A stretch of 64,000 bases of DNA, from positions 109,610,935 to 109,674,934 of the forward strand of contig OZ010792.1 in the NCBI GenBank assembly GCA_963932465.1, read 5' to 3'. This document shows positions 10,441-22,060 of the stretch, in pieces. Position 1 is the first letter of the stretch. Each line of letters starts with the position of its first letter. Source of the DNA: Maratus speciosus. Taxonomy: Eukaryota; Arthropoda; Arachnida; Araneae; Salticidae. Both the position numbers and the translations under genes were made by a program. Under the pieces are notes generated by a model that saw only the letters and a list, made by a program, of their open reading frames with translations, made no database searches and was not told where the DNA came from.

Positions 10441-12532
10441 GTCATTTTAAAACAACATGGTGGATGAGGCTAAGCAGTAAACTTGGTCGAGACCTTAGTA
10501 ATTGCTGTGCACATGCTCACTCACATCGGAATCGGTTAATATATAGGAGTGCTGTCGCATGCAAAAAATCAGATTTTTCAAAATGTCACCCACAATAGAA
10601 ATTGAAACTGCTATATCTGAGCCATTTTTTAAGGTAAAGACAAACAAAAAATGCTCCTGAATCCTTATATCAAGATCAAATACTTAAGAAAGAAACCTTT
10701 TTCAATTTCTAATTTTTTTGCACCTCACTTTAAATATATATATATATTTTAATTTAATGGCCGCCATTTTGAAACAAGATGTCTGATGAATCTGGCCAGC
10801 GAACTTGGTCGAGGTGTTGATGTATACTATCCACATGCCTTCTTACATCGAAATAGGCGAATACGTGTGTTATCGCGTGACAAATACAAGATCGTTTCAA
10901 AATGTTAGCCCTGCTAGAAATTCAAAGTACTATAAATCAACCATTTTTTAAGATATCAACAAAAGAACAAATTTTCAGAAACAAAAACTGCTCCGGAATC
11001 TTTGTATCAAGGCCAAACACATAAAAAAAATCTTTTCATTTTCCAATTTTTTAATACCTCATTTTGAATTTTAAATTTAATTTATTTAAATGGCAACCCT
11101 TTTGAAACAAGATGGCGAATGAAGCTGGCCAACGAACTCGGTCGAGACATTGGTATGTACTATGTACACACCAAATTACATCGAAATCGGTTCATAAATA
11201 CGCCTGTTATCGCGTGACAAAAATCAGGTCGTTTTAAAATGTCAGCCACAAGAGAAATTCAAAATGCTATTACTCAGCCATTTTTTTTTAGATATAGACG
11301 GAAGAAAACTGTTCCGTAATCTTTGTATTAAGGTCAAACACATACAAAAAAAATCTTTATCATTTTCCAATTTTTTGGTATCTCATTTAATTTTTTTTAT
11401 TTTTTTATTTTTTTAAATGGCCGCCATTTTGAAACAAGATGGCGGATGAAGCTGGCCAACGAACTCGGTCGAGATATTTGTATGTACTATGTACACACCA
11501 AGGTACATCCAAGTCGGTTCATAAATACGCCTGTTATTACGTGAGAAAAATCAGGGCGTTTGAAAATGTCAGCCACGCTAGAAATTCAAAATGCTATAAC
11601 TCAGCCATTTCTTAAGATATAGACGAAACAAAAACTGCTCCCGAATCTTTTTATCAAGGTCAAACACATAAGAAGAAAATATTTTTTCAATTTTCAATTT
11701 TTGGTACCAAATTTCAAATTTAAATTTTTCTTAAAAATTTAAATGGCCGCCATTTTTAAACAAGATGGCGGGTGAAGCTGGCCAACGAACCCGGTCGAGA
11801 CATTGGTATGTACTATGTATAAACGAAGTTACATCCAAATCGGTTCATAAATACGCCTTTTATCGCGTGACAAAATTCAGGACGTTTCAAAATGTCAGCC
11901 ACGCTAGAAATTCAAAATGCTATAACTCCGCCATTTTTTAAGATATAGACGAAACAAAAACTGCTCCGAAATCTTTGTATAAAGGTCAAATACATAAGAA
12001 AAAAATATTTTTCCATTTTCAATTTTTTGGTACCACATTTCAAATTTTAAATTTTTAAAAAATATTTAAATGGCCGCCATTTTGAAACAAAATGGCGGAT
12101 GAAGCTGGCCAACGAACTCGGTCGAGAGACTGGTATGTACTATGTACACACCGAATTACATCCAAATCGGTTCATAAATACGCCTTTTATTGCGTGACAA
12201 AATTCAGGACGTTTCAAATTATCAGCCACGCTAGAAATTCAAAATGCTATAACTCAGCCATTTTTTAAGATATAGACGAAACAAAAACTGCTCCGGAATC
12301 TTTGTATAAAGGTCAAATACATAAGAAAAAAATATTTTTCCATTTTTAATTTTTTGGTACCACATTTCAAGTTTTAAATTTTTTTTAAAATTTTAAATGG
12401 CCGCCATTTTGAAACAAAACGGCGGATGAAGCTGGCCAACGAACTCGGTCGAGACATTGGTATGAACTATGTACACACCAAATTACATCGAAATCGGTTC
12501 ATAATTACGGGAGTTACAGTGTGACATAGGTC

Positions 12533-12535
<3 letters not shown>
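10440..12535 (+). repeat. ~325-bp satellite array, seven units
   Basis: The phrase ATGGCCGCCATTTTGAAACA followed by AGATGGCGGATGAAGCTGGCC recurs with the AAACA anchor near 10451, 10771, 11104, 11431, 11757, 12084 and 12411, a spacing of about 320-333 bp. Each unit continues with CGAACTCGGTCGAGA, GGTATGTACTATGTACACACC, TCGGTTCATAAATACGCC and a T-rich tail. The first two units are the most diverged, the inner ones the most alike, as expected if the array homogenises in its middle. The last unit breaks off at about 12535 in a TA run. No frame is conserved, so it is non-coding. Confidence 0.92.

Positions 12536-12576
<41 letters not shown>
12536..12576. repeat. (TA)n microsatellite
   Basis: About 20 TA dinucleotides at the point where the last satellite unit ends. 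A second short TA run lies at 13090-13110 inside the MITE. Confidence 0.9.
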
Positions 12577-12578
<2 letters not shown>

Positions 12579-12986
12579 ATTTTGAACGGAGGGTGGTTTC
12601 GGGGTCTGGGGGTCATGATCGATGAAAATATACCAAAATTTTTTGAAATCGCTTTCCTCCGAACGGCTGCAATAGGTAGCTTTTTTGTAAAGAAAGCTAC
12701 CTAAAACCCTATCAAGCAAATTGTCCATACAAACGTTGTAGAGATTAAAACTCTGAGTAAAATGAGTGTCCACACTTAATATCTTTGTGGAACATTAAGC
12801 TCACAACTCTACTTCAAAGTTTTGCCTAAATCGCTTATCAAGAGTTTGAAGCCAGAACAGACAAAGTTATGTCCATCCTTCCTCTAATTTTTATATAAAT
12901 GCATTTTTTTAATTTATTGAGGTCTTCACAATATTTTTGTACTTATTTTATGTCTTTATTGGGATATTTTAAGTATTATGGTTTAA
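12577..12986. other. No gene recognised
   Basis: Slightly GC-richer at 12585-12680, then AT-rich. The 65-codon minus frame here has no known motif and is treated as chance. Confidence 0.4.
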
Positions 12987-13247
12987 CACGTTGAACGCCA
13001 CGTCAGTCACCGGTGACTGCCACTGAACTTTCCGTTTAAAACGCGCCATTCACCGATGACTGACGGTCTAATATATGATATAAAACTAAATATATATATA
13101 TATATATATATTGTTTTAAGTAATTACTGAAAATTTATTTAAAGTTTACTTACCTTTTATTTATTACAGGATTATAGTTTCCTAAAAATTACTTAAAACA
13201 TTGTAAATTTTTCAGCTTCAGCGTCAGCCACCGTGGCACTCAACGTG
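12987..13247. mobile_element. piggyBac-type MITE flanked by TTAA
   Basis: TTAA at 12983-12986 and 13248-13251 flanks a 261-bp unit starting CACGTTGAACGCCACG and ending GTGGCACTCAACGTG. A TTAA target duplication with terminal inverted repeats starting CA is typical of piggyBac relatives. Subterminal inverted repeats are also present: TGTTTTAAGTAATTA at 13112 against AAATTACTTAAAACA at 13187. It has no transposase and would have moved in trans. Kolobok elements also use TTAA and remain an alternative. Confidence 0.75.
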
Positions 13248-13251
13248 TTAA

Positions 13252-13812
13252 CGTCTTGCTTACGGTCTAGGACTGGAGACTTTTTTTAATATTCACACGC
13301 ACCACAATTTTAGGGAAGACCTATGTCCCAACCCAGGGTCGGCACAATGTCGCGGGGGACCCTGGGCAAAACACTTTGCGGGACCCCAAGTCCCTGATTG
13401 CAATATTAAAGATCTCGACTGATAAAATTTATGTTTAAATTGTGCCTATTATAGAATACAAAACTGATGTCAAAAAATGCATGTTAACATGTGCGTTGAT
13501 GTCTCAAAAGAACATAAGTTTTATATATCAATTTTCTTTTTCAATTGAATTATATGAAAAACATCATTCAACTTCTTTCCCATTTAAAGTGCATAATTAT
13601 GATTATTATCTCGAATTCCCCCTACTTATTAAAAATATTGGGATACAGACAGTTTAAATTAACGTAAGTTTGCAGTTGATATAGTACTGATTAACAGAAT
13701 TCGTTGCATAGCTGAATGTTGCATAACTAAAAATTTATTGCTGTTGTATTACCAAGTGTGGCTGTAAATAATTTTTAATTTTTTCAAGAGATGGCTCTGG
13801 GAAAACGGATCG
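13252..13812. other. Spacer with a solo hAT-like end
   Basis: CAGGGTCGGCACAATG at 13334, followed by a GC-rich stretch (GGGACCCTGGGCAAAACAC), looks like a hAT terminal inverted repeat. No partner end was found in the window. The remainder is AT-rich without coding signs. Confidence 0.35.
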
Positions 13813-13820
13813 GTTCACAG

Positions 13821-16465
13821 TAGGGTGGAGCGAAAAAAATTAATTTTTTAAAATCAAAAACGGGTAGGTGCCAAAAGTTGTCTTTATACTAGTACATCAT
13901 CTGCGTGCAATATTACCGCTGAAAAAAAATGGCTTGAGTCTGCGCTTTTGGTCGAAAAGTCGAAATTTTGGGTAAAATTTGACATTTTTTCAAAAAATTA
14001 AAATTTTTTTATAGAGATGGTTGTTATTTAAAAGTGTTACTTAAACCTTTATTATTAATGACTTAACATATTTAAACGATAAAACGATATCTTTGTTCTG
14101 TATAACTGAAACAAAACTGACAACTTTTGGTGAAGAAAAGGCGTTGCCACGCTGTTGTGTCATACAACTAATTGTTGTTTAGATACAGCTCTTATCCAGT
14201 CGCTTTCAAAACTTCCCAGGATGTAACACATGGAGGTGATTGCATTTCATGTCACAACAGTGCATAACTCGACCACCCTACCATCTGAACTCAATGTCTT
14301 ATTTATACATTGAAATTTGATTTTTTATCAAAGACTGGCATAAGTTTTCTATGTATCAACCTACTACATCTCTTCTTTGGATCCACAGACTTTTGATGCT
14401 GCTACTGTGATCTCCTTTACGTATTTTTCTACTGCTTGTATAAGAGAAGGCAAGCAGTGTAATGCAGTGCGGATAATATTAATGTAATATATTCAGCCGT
14501 CTATTATCTTCACTAAGATTGCACCCGATAAATGCATATTCATTAGGGGTTCTGTTACCACTCCACAACACTTTTCAAATGAATTAGATTTATGTAATTA
14601 TCCGCTTCAAAGTTGATTGTCGATATTTCAGATTTGTGTATGCCATCATTTATTCTCATCTTTCAACTGTTATGTGCTGAGCAGCTAGTTGTTTAATGTG
14701 ATGGCGATCGTCAGAGAGCATTGAAATAAGAATTTCCTCTGCGTATGCAAAGCAACCATTGCCCTAAATAACCTTTTTTTAGTATTTGTTTTATTCCGAT
14801 TTGTGTGTTGTTTAGTAACCGAGTAATTTCCCATGAGCTTTTAGATCCCTTCTTTAGTTGTGAATTACATTTGATTGTAAACTATCCTGGGGCAAACTTG
14901 GATTACATTGTACTTTTTGAGTGATCGTAGAGACTCTGATGGGCAGTGAATGCTCATTTGAAGGCGGATAATTCTGTTCGTCGTTGTCATCCATCTGCGA
15001 GGGACATGTTTAGAATGAGCCATTACAATTGATCATATGCCACCTCCAAGTCCACTGAATTTCCTCTGTATCATTTATGAGACAAGATCGTTGGCAAAAA
15101 TTAGATTCTAACCCACAGGGATTCGCCGGACCAATAGGAAAATCTTTGTCCACGTGCTATTCCCTTCTTATTTCAATTTTTGAAGCCATAGAGAGTAATT
15201 TTCAAACATTATTTCCTGAAATCGAGAAAAGGGTACTCAACATGTACCAGAAATACCTACTAGACATTTGCAAAGTTATTTCATCAAGATATTACTCAGA
15301 AGATCAAGCGATTAGGAACCCAAGAAACTTGTCCTTAGCAAGATGGCTCACAAAGACTAATAAAATTATTCGCCTTTACATAAGCACTGATTGACCTTCA
15401 GAGTCTGTAGTTCACTCACAAAGTATGTAATCCAAGTTTATGCCGCAGGGATGGTTTACACCAAATGTAGTCCACACCTAAAAATTTTATCTAAAAACTT
15501 ATGGTAAATTACTCAGCTACTAAACATCACAGAAAACGGCAAAAAACAAATACTACAAAAATTTATTTAGGACAATGGTTGCTTTCACATCAAGAGCAAA
15601 TTCTTATTGCAATGCTCTCTGACGATCTCCATCACATTAAACAACAAGCTTATCAGCATATAAAAAATGCAAGAGGTAGAGTAAATGATGACATACTCAA
15701 AGATGAAATACCTAAATGTTGTAGGAACAGAACTCCCAATCACTATGCAGCAACTGGATGCAATTTTGGTGAAGATACTAGGCGGCTGAATAGATTCCAT
15801 TAATTCCACTGTATTACTCTGCTTACCTTATTATACACAAGCAATAGATATATACGTGAACGAGTGTCACAGCAGCATTACCCAACGTCTGTGGATATAA
15901 AGAAGAGATGGGCTAGGTTGATACACAGAAAACTTATGCCAGTCTTTGATAAAAAAATCACAATTCAGTGTAGTATAAATAAAGCATTGTGTTCAGATGG
16001 AAGGGTGATCGAGTTATGCACTGTTGTGTCATGAAGTGCAGCCACCTCCACGTGATACATCCTGTGTAGATTTGAAAGTAACACACGTAAGAGCTGTATT
16101 CTAAGCAACAATTAGTTGTATGACACAACAGAGTAGAAATGCCTTTTTTTTTTACCAAAAGTTGTCACTTTTGCTCCAGTTATACAGAACAAATATATCG
16201 TTTTATCGTTTAAATATATTAAGTCATTAATAATAAAGTTTTAAATAACAATTTTAAATAATAACCAGCTCTATAGGAATTTTTTTATTTTTTTGAAAAA
16301 ATGTCAAATTTTACCCAAAATTCCGACTTTTGGACCAAAAGCACAGACTCAAGCCATTTTTTTTCAGCGGTAATATTGCACGCAGATGATGTACTAGTAT
16401 AAAGGCAACTTTTGGCATCTACCCGTTTTTGATTTTAAAAAATTAATTTTTTTCGCTCCACCCTA
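13821..16465. mobile_element. Element A: near-complete palindromic DNA transposon, 8-bp TSD
   Basis: Begins TAGGGTGGAGCGAAAA and ends TTTTCGCTCCACCCTA, flanked by the exact 8-bp duplication GTTCACAG (13813-13820 and 16466-16473). The arms are inverted copies over about 1.2 kb each (13821 to ~15050 against ~15300 to 16465), leaving only some 250 bp unpaired. Outer arm identity looks high and inner identity lower. The right arm reads through the C-terminal half of a transposase on the plus strand and the left arm carries the same on the minus strand. The superfamily is not named: an 8-bp TSD fits hAT, P and some others, but arms of this length are unusual. Confidence 0.85.
15077..15965 (+). pseudogene. 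Decayed transposase of element A (C-terminal half)
   Basis: An open stretch at 15077-15394 contains LARWLTKTNKIIRLYIST, the next frame (15501-15803) contains LLSHQEQILIAMLSDDLHHI, and in the right arm near 15890-15960 a third frame reads RWARLIHRKLMPVFDKKI. I recall these three blocks, in this order, from a widespread unannotated arthropod/cnidarian transposase-like family. Frameshifts and stops separate them, so the gene is dead. The first block starts in the unpaired centre; the others lie in the right arm, with diverged antisense twins in the left arm. No DDE residues could be assigned by eye, so the catalytic type is open. Confidence 0.55.
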
Positions 16466-17838
16466 GTTCACAGTCTAACTTTTTATGTCATGTATAAGCT
16501 ATGACAATACCTTTCAAATACAGGGTTGGACGGTATTTACCGTCTGATGGTTTTTAACGGTTTTTACCATGGTTTTACCGTCTTTGGAAAAACATATTTT
16601 TACCAGGGTTTTTACCACCAACGAAAAAACTTATTAGTTTGACTGTTTTTGTCACTTTTATGAAAATTTATGTACCAATTTTTCATTTTCCCAGGTGTGA
16701 AAGTTTTCCAGATATTTAATGCCATAATTCCAGATAACAATATTAACTTAATTTAGTTTCTTATTAGGTAAGTAAAAGAATACTATGAGATAACAGTGGT
16801 TTTTAAGGAATATAAAAAGCAAAGAAAACTTTCATCTGTGTTTTCCTCATTCAAAAATTCAAGATTTTAAAGATATTTATTGCACATATATCATTATTAA
16901 GCCTAAAAAATATTATAACTATTATTATGAGAATGCCCATTGCAATATACAGTAGATTCCCTCAAATCTGAAGCCCTAAAATGCCATCATGATAGATGCT
17001 AACAATGAAACTTTCAGTTCAGATGTAGAATCAAAATTACAGGCTTTTTATATATACATATATGATTCTGTAAATATTTTAAATGTAATTCCCATTAATA
17101 TGACTGAACACATGCTTTTTCATGAAGGAAGTATAAATTTATTTCTGAAAAAAAAAATTCAAGATATTGCTGATATCACTGGTAATCACAATCTTTTTAC
17201 CAAATATATTTATGTATTAGTCAAGCTTTTTTTTTTGTTGTTGTTGTTATAAAGTCTGGCTAAACCTGAAATAAAACTTCCCTATTTTATGATTTTGCTG
17301 TGAATTAGTAGGATACTTTTAGGAGGCAAATTGCGTTGAAAAATTCAAATGTTCAATAAAATTTTTTAAAAATTCAATACTTTATGGTGAATATTTAGTT
17401 ATACATTAATTATTTACTTGACATTAACTAATCATCTTAATTTTTATTATTTTTCTTCCTTACTGTACTTAATTATTTTAATATTCTACTATATTGTAAG
17501 CATTCATTATAATTTCGATTGCATTACATTCAAATTATGTTTAAAAAATGTAAACAAATCAATGACCAGAAATCCATAAAAATCTAAAATCTGCACAACC
17601 TCTGGTCCCAAGTAGTGAGGAAAAGAAAAATTATAAATACACTTTTATCACACTTAAAAACGTTAATCATTCTAATAAAAACCAAACGGTTACAAATATT
17701 AATTGTCACATAAGGTAGTTATGTTAGTGGCTACATTTTACCAATCTATCAGGGGCGCCATTTGAAGGGGGCTGGGGGGGGGGCAATAGCCCCCCCCAAG
17801 GAATTTGATATTTCAGAAAATTTATCAAACATGAAATA
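16466..17838. other. AT-rich region with two solo hAT-like ends
   Basis: CAGGGTTGGACGGTATTTAC at 16521, with a run of GGTTTTTACC-like inverted motifs to 16610, and CAGGGGCGCCATTTG at 17750 both look like left ends of hAT elements. Neither partner end is present. The 87-codon plus frame at 16989-17252 is AT-rich and unrecognised; it may be a decayed part of the element starting at 16521. Confidence 0.4.
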
Positions 17839-18365
17839 TAGGGATGCACCGAATAGTGATTTTGGCTGAATACCGAATATTTGGCCTGCAGGTAAACCGA
17901 ATACCGAATATTAGGCCAGCCGAATAGTATCTATTCGGCCGAATACCGAATATTCGGCTGGCCAAATACTTTTGTATCTCAGTGTTTAACGTTAAAAAGT
18001 TAAATTTTAAACAATTTTTTATATACTTCCATTTTGACAAATAAAACTATTTTTATAAGTAAATTTTGTACTAAAAAAAGTATGTTTTGAGTTATTATTT
18101 AAGAAGAGGATGGTTTAAAAAATTTTTAAATAACAAAATTTAAATTCCATGACTTCAGTTAATTTAAACAAATGAAAAGAATTCTCTCATATTGAACAAG
18201 AAGCAACAGATCATTCCACTTCTTTCATTAAAAATGAAAGCTGTACAAGCCGTAGCAGAAATGAAGATATTTTAGCGAAATTTGCATCACATTAATTTGC
18301 TTGTCACAATGTGCTGATATCCTTGGAAAAGACAGGATTTTGGCCAGTGGTACTAGCAGCATCTA

Positions 18366-20858
18366 TCTATATTATAAAGGACAAACATATCTGTGCGTAA
18401 CGCATACGTCATTTTGCGAATGGCAACACTTTAAAATTTGAAATAAAATTTTGGTTTTGCAATTTTCTCTACTGCAAATTTTTAAACTTCTAAATATCGC
18501 ACATTTTAAATTTTTACATCGTCGTATAAGGAAAAATATGCTCTTTTAAATACAATTTGTTTGAAAGCAGTATCTCAATTTATTTTTGAGATATTAATTT
18601 TTTTGTAGTTTTTAATTCCATTTTTCTTATCGTGGCAACAAATGTACTCCATTTCTATTGAAAGTCATTGAAAGTAAACGGAAAATAGTCGAAAATAGGA
18701 GGTACTGTATCTTTTTGTTGCCATTTTCTCATAAAACATGAAAAAAAAAAGTTGAAATTAAAATATGGGCTATGCTATGTCAAGAATATTGTCTGTTATT
18801 CCGTGATAATGACGTCTTATGCATAGTTTTCTATAGTCGAAGTTTAGGACTCGATTGTAAAAGTGGATTGCTTTAGCGGATGCAAATGACGTCATTTTAT
18901 AAAAAAGCGCGTATTTTAATTCTAAAACCTGAATTATGTTTTGTAGAAGTGCGTCATTTTCACAGCCCAGCTGCTTTAAAATTCTTCACAGGTGAAAATG
19001 GTTTACTTTTGGAAATAATGTAATCGAAATCACACACTGATAAAACGGAATGGTTTACAAAAATTTAAAATAATATAATGTTCCTGAAGTTTTTGCCCAA
19101 AATTCTCTCGAATAATAAAATTTTAATGCTATTCTTTAGGACATTCTACTAAAATTTTATCAAAATAACATAATTTGCAACTCTTCATTTGTAGATGTGA
19201 TAGCACTATCTGTTTTTTTTTTAATATTCCCACTTTTATATTTTAATTTAAAAAGCATTTTATGAAATTTCTTCAAAATGGTGAAAATTAGATAGCTTTC
19301 ATTATTGCAGACAAGAGAGAAATAATGAGGTATTTTTATCTTTATTCATGCTATTTACTGATAAAAATTCAAAATTGTTGATAAAAATTGTTGTACAGGG
19401 TTTAGTGTCGCAAAATCCCATTAGGAGCAGAATATTATATTAGGGGCATAATAATGTAAAATGACATACTGCTTTTGAAAACACGCATTTTTCCTCATAC
19501 ATTTTCTATATTGTTTTTCCGTCTGCATGTGTACTGATACTAAGTTTCAGATACTAGACGAAATGCTTATTTAAGTGAAAATGAAGTCATATTTAAAAGA
19601 AAACGACCATTTTCTTAGATAAAACTAAACATTTTAACAAGTGAAAATTACTGTTCTTCATTCCAGAATACCAAGCATAAGAGCCTCAATTGATAACCAC
19701 TTCCTAATAACTGATCATTATTATATTTTACTGATTAAGTATCTATATTATAACGGACAAACATATCTGTGCGTAACAGCTGACGTCATTTTGCGAATGA
19801 CAACACTTCACAATCAAATTTCGATCTTGAAAGTTTCGCTACTGCAATTTTTTTATCTTCTGACCATCGTACATTTTCAAATTTCGTCGCATAGGGAAAA
19901 ATTTACTTTCAAATGCAATTTGTTTAAAAACTGTATCTTAATTGACTGATGTATTATATTTTCTAAAATAATTTTTAAGCATGATTTTTTTTAAAGTTTA
20001 TCTTATCACGTGTCGGTTTCAATACATAATAATAATAATAATAAACATTTTGCACATAAAGCAACAAACAGTTTTCAGCATTTGTTTCAGACTATTTTTG
20101 CATAACGAAATTAATACTTCCTTTATAAACAAATAAAAGAATAATATTAAAGGAACCACCAGTCTAACATATTTGTAAAAGACAAATTAACGAAATTAAT
20201 ACTTCTTTTATAAACAGATAAAAGAATAATATTGTAAAAACACAAATCTAACACCTTTGTAATCGTACAATTTAAATTTTTAGATCACCAAATAGGATTT
20301 TTTTTTTTTCCAAATGGGATTTTTTGTTTGCAAAGTTCATCTCAGTTTACTGATTGTCTATGGTTTTAAAAACAATTTTAAAGCATGGAATATTTTTTAA
20401 TTTATCTATATCGCGCGGAGCTCGATTACGAAAGATTAATCCGTTTGCCCTTAAAACAAAATAAAGAGTTCATCATTTTCTTACGGCTAATATCCGTTAA
20501 AAAAAGACTTCCCTATGAACAAATAAGTAAAATAATTTAAATAAAATAATATAAATAAAACACAAATTTAACAGACATGAATAAGCTCTGAAATTATCAG
20601 AATATAAAAGGACGCCCTAAGTAGCAAAACCGTGGTCAAATAACTCTTAGCATGCGGCTAATAAGAAAATATCGCATTTGATAAATTTCAAAAATTTATT
20701 TGATTGTATAATTCGTATTTTCCATATGAAAAATGTTTTTTTAATGAAAGTGGGAAATCTAAAAAATTTATTGCATATAAAAAATTTTTAGTTTTCAATT
20801 TATAAAAATGTTTTCACCTATATTCTTTAACCCGGGAAGCCTGGGTACGATCCCCTAA
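18366..20858 (+). mobile_element. Non-autonomous Helitron, copy R
   Basis: Starts TCTATATTATAAAGGAC after A and ends with hairpin CCCGGGAAGCCTGGG, then TACGATCCCCTAA at 20855-20858 (CTAG mutated to CTAA). It is colinear with L1 on the opposite strand but carries about 0.8 kb (roughly 18795-19606) that L1 lacks and L2 partly has. The internal TCTATATTATAACGGAC at about 19743 begins the shared 1.1-kb terminal unit. No Rep/helicase coding region is present. Confidence 0.8.
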
Positions 20859-21119
20859 TAATAATAAAGAAAGAAGTTTGTGTGTGAGTGAGTGTGTCGA
20901 CGGTGTTCTGAAGAGATCGTTGCACGTAGAGCTACAAAATTTGGGGAAAAGGTACGTCTATACATGAAGTTTTGCACCTCGAAGCCCGATTTTCGATTTT
21001 TTGATTAGATTTTTTTTTATTTAATTTTTTATGCGATTTTTTGCACTTTTTTAAGTTTCGAGGCGATTTTTTCCATATAAGTGAGAAGAATATGGTTTCT
21101 TTCTTTTAACCCAATATAC

Positions 21120-22060
21120 ATTTTGTTCTCTTCAGCGATTTTTGAATTTTTAGCGAATTTTTTATGCAATTATTGAACAGCATTTAATGCATTTCCATAC
21201 CTATATGGAGGTTACTGTACAGGGACACAGTTCTGTCGCCAACTTGGCGGTATATCGCCAAATTTGGCGACCGAAATGAATCGCCAAAAGTGACGTCAAC
21301 TTGGCGATATCTCTAATATTTCGCCAAATTCCCATAGACATCCATTATAAACCAATATGGATTACTTGCTTACAGAAAATCAACAAATTGAGATATTTTA
21401 ATGCAGCAAAAACTAAACTTATAATAAAACACTCATACTACAATATATATTGAAACACACATACACACATAAATAACGCCTCCATTCAACAGTTAAAGGT
21501 ATATATAAATATTATACAGACATACAAACAATAAATACAATAAACCCAACTGGAGTGAAAAATTAGCCAGATCCAGGAATCGAACCCGGGACCAAAAACT
21601 AATATTAACTTAAGGGATTATATTAATTCGATTTTTCCACATTAGGAAAAAGAATGCGGTTTCGTTCTTTTAACCCAATATAGTAAATTCTGTTCTCTTT
21701 TCATAAAAGTTTATTCGGAATTCGTGCAGCGATTTTGGAATTATTAGCGAATTTTTTATGCGATTATTGAACAGCATGTAATGCATGTCCATACATATAA
21801 GGGGGGTTACCGTAGAGGGGGGAATCCAGTTTTGTCGCCAAATAACGCCAAGTTTGTCGCCAACTTGGCGATATATCGCCAAATTTGGCGACCAAAATGA
21901 GTCGCCAAAAGTGACGCGAACTTGGCTATATCTCTAATATTTCGCCAAATTCCGATAGACTTCCACTGTAAAACAATAGGGTTTACTTGCTTACAGAAAA
22001 TCAACAAAGTGAGATATTTTAATGCAACAAAAACTAATATTAACTTAAGAAGGGATTATG
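21120..22060 (+). repeat. Internal tandem duplication in the second Helitron
   Basis: AGCGAATTTTTTATGCnATT, TGTCGCCAACTTGGCG, TATATCGCCAAATTTGGCGA and AACTAATATTAACTTAAG occur in the same order at about 21150-21610 and 21740-22050. The first copy is longer because of the insertion at 21416-21593. Confidence 0.8.
21416..21593 (-). mobile_element. tRNA-derived SINE fragment with 8-bp TSD
   Basis: A 178-bp insert is bounded by AAAAACTA on both sides (21408-21415 and 21594-21601); the sister repeat copy near 22029 has a single AAAAACTA and is the empty site. On the minus strand it starts GGTCCCGGGTTCGATTCCTG, an excellent polymerase III B box, then GGATCTGGCTAATTTTTCAC. No A box precedes it, so the copy is 5'-truncated. 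Confidence 0.7.

Noticed and set aside
10440..12535. Regular repeats suggestive of a CRISPR-like array
   Set aside because: Units are ~325 bp with no unique spacers, the genome is eukaryotic and no cas genes exist; it is a satellite.
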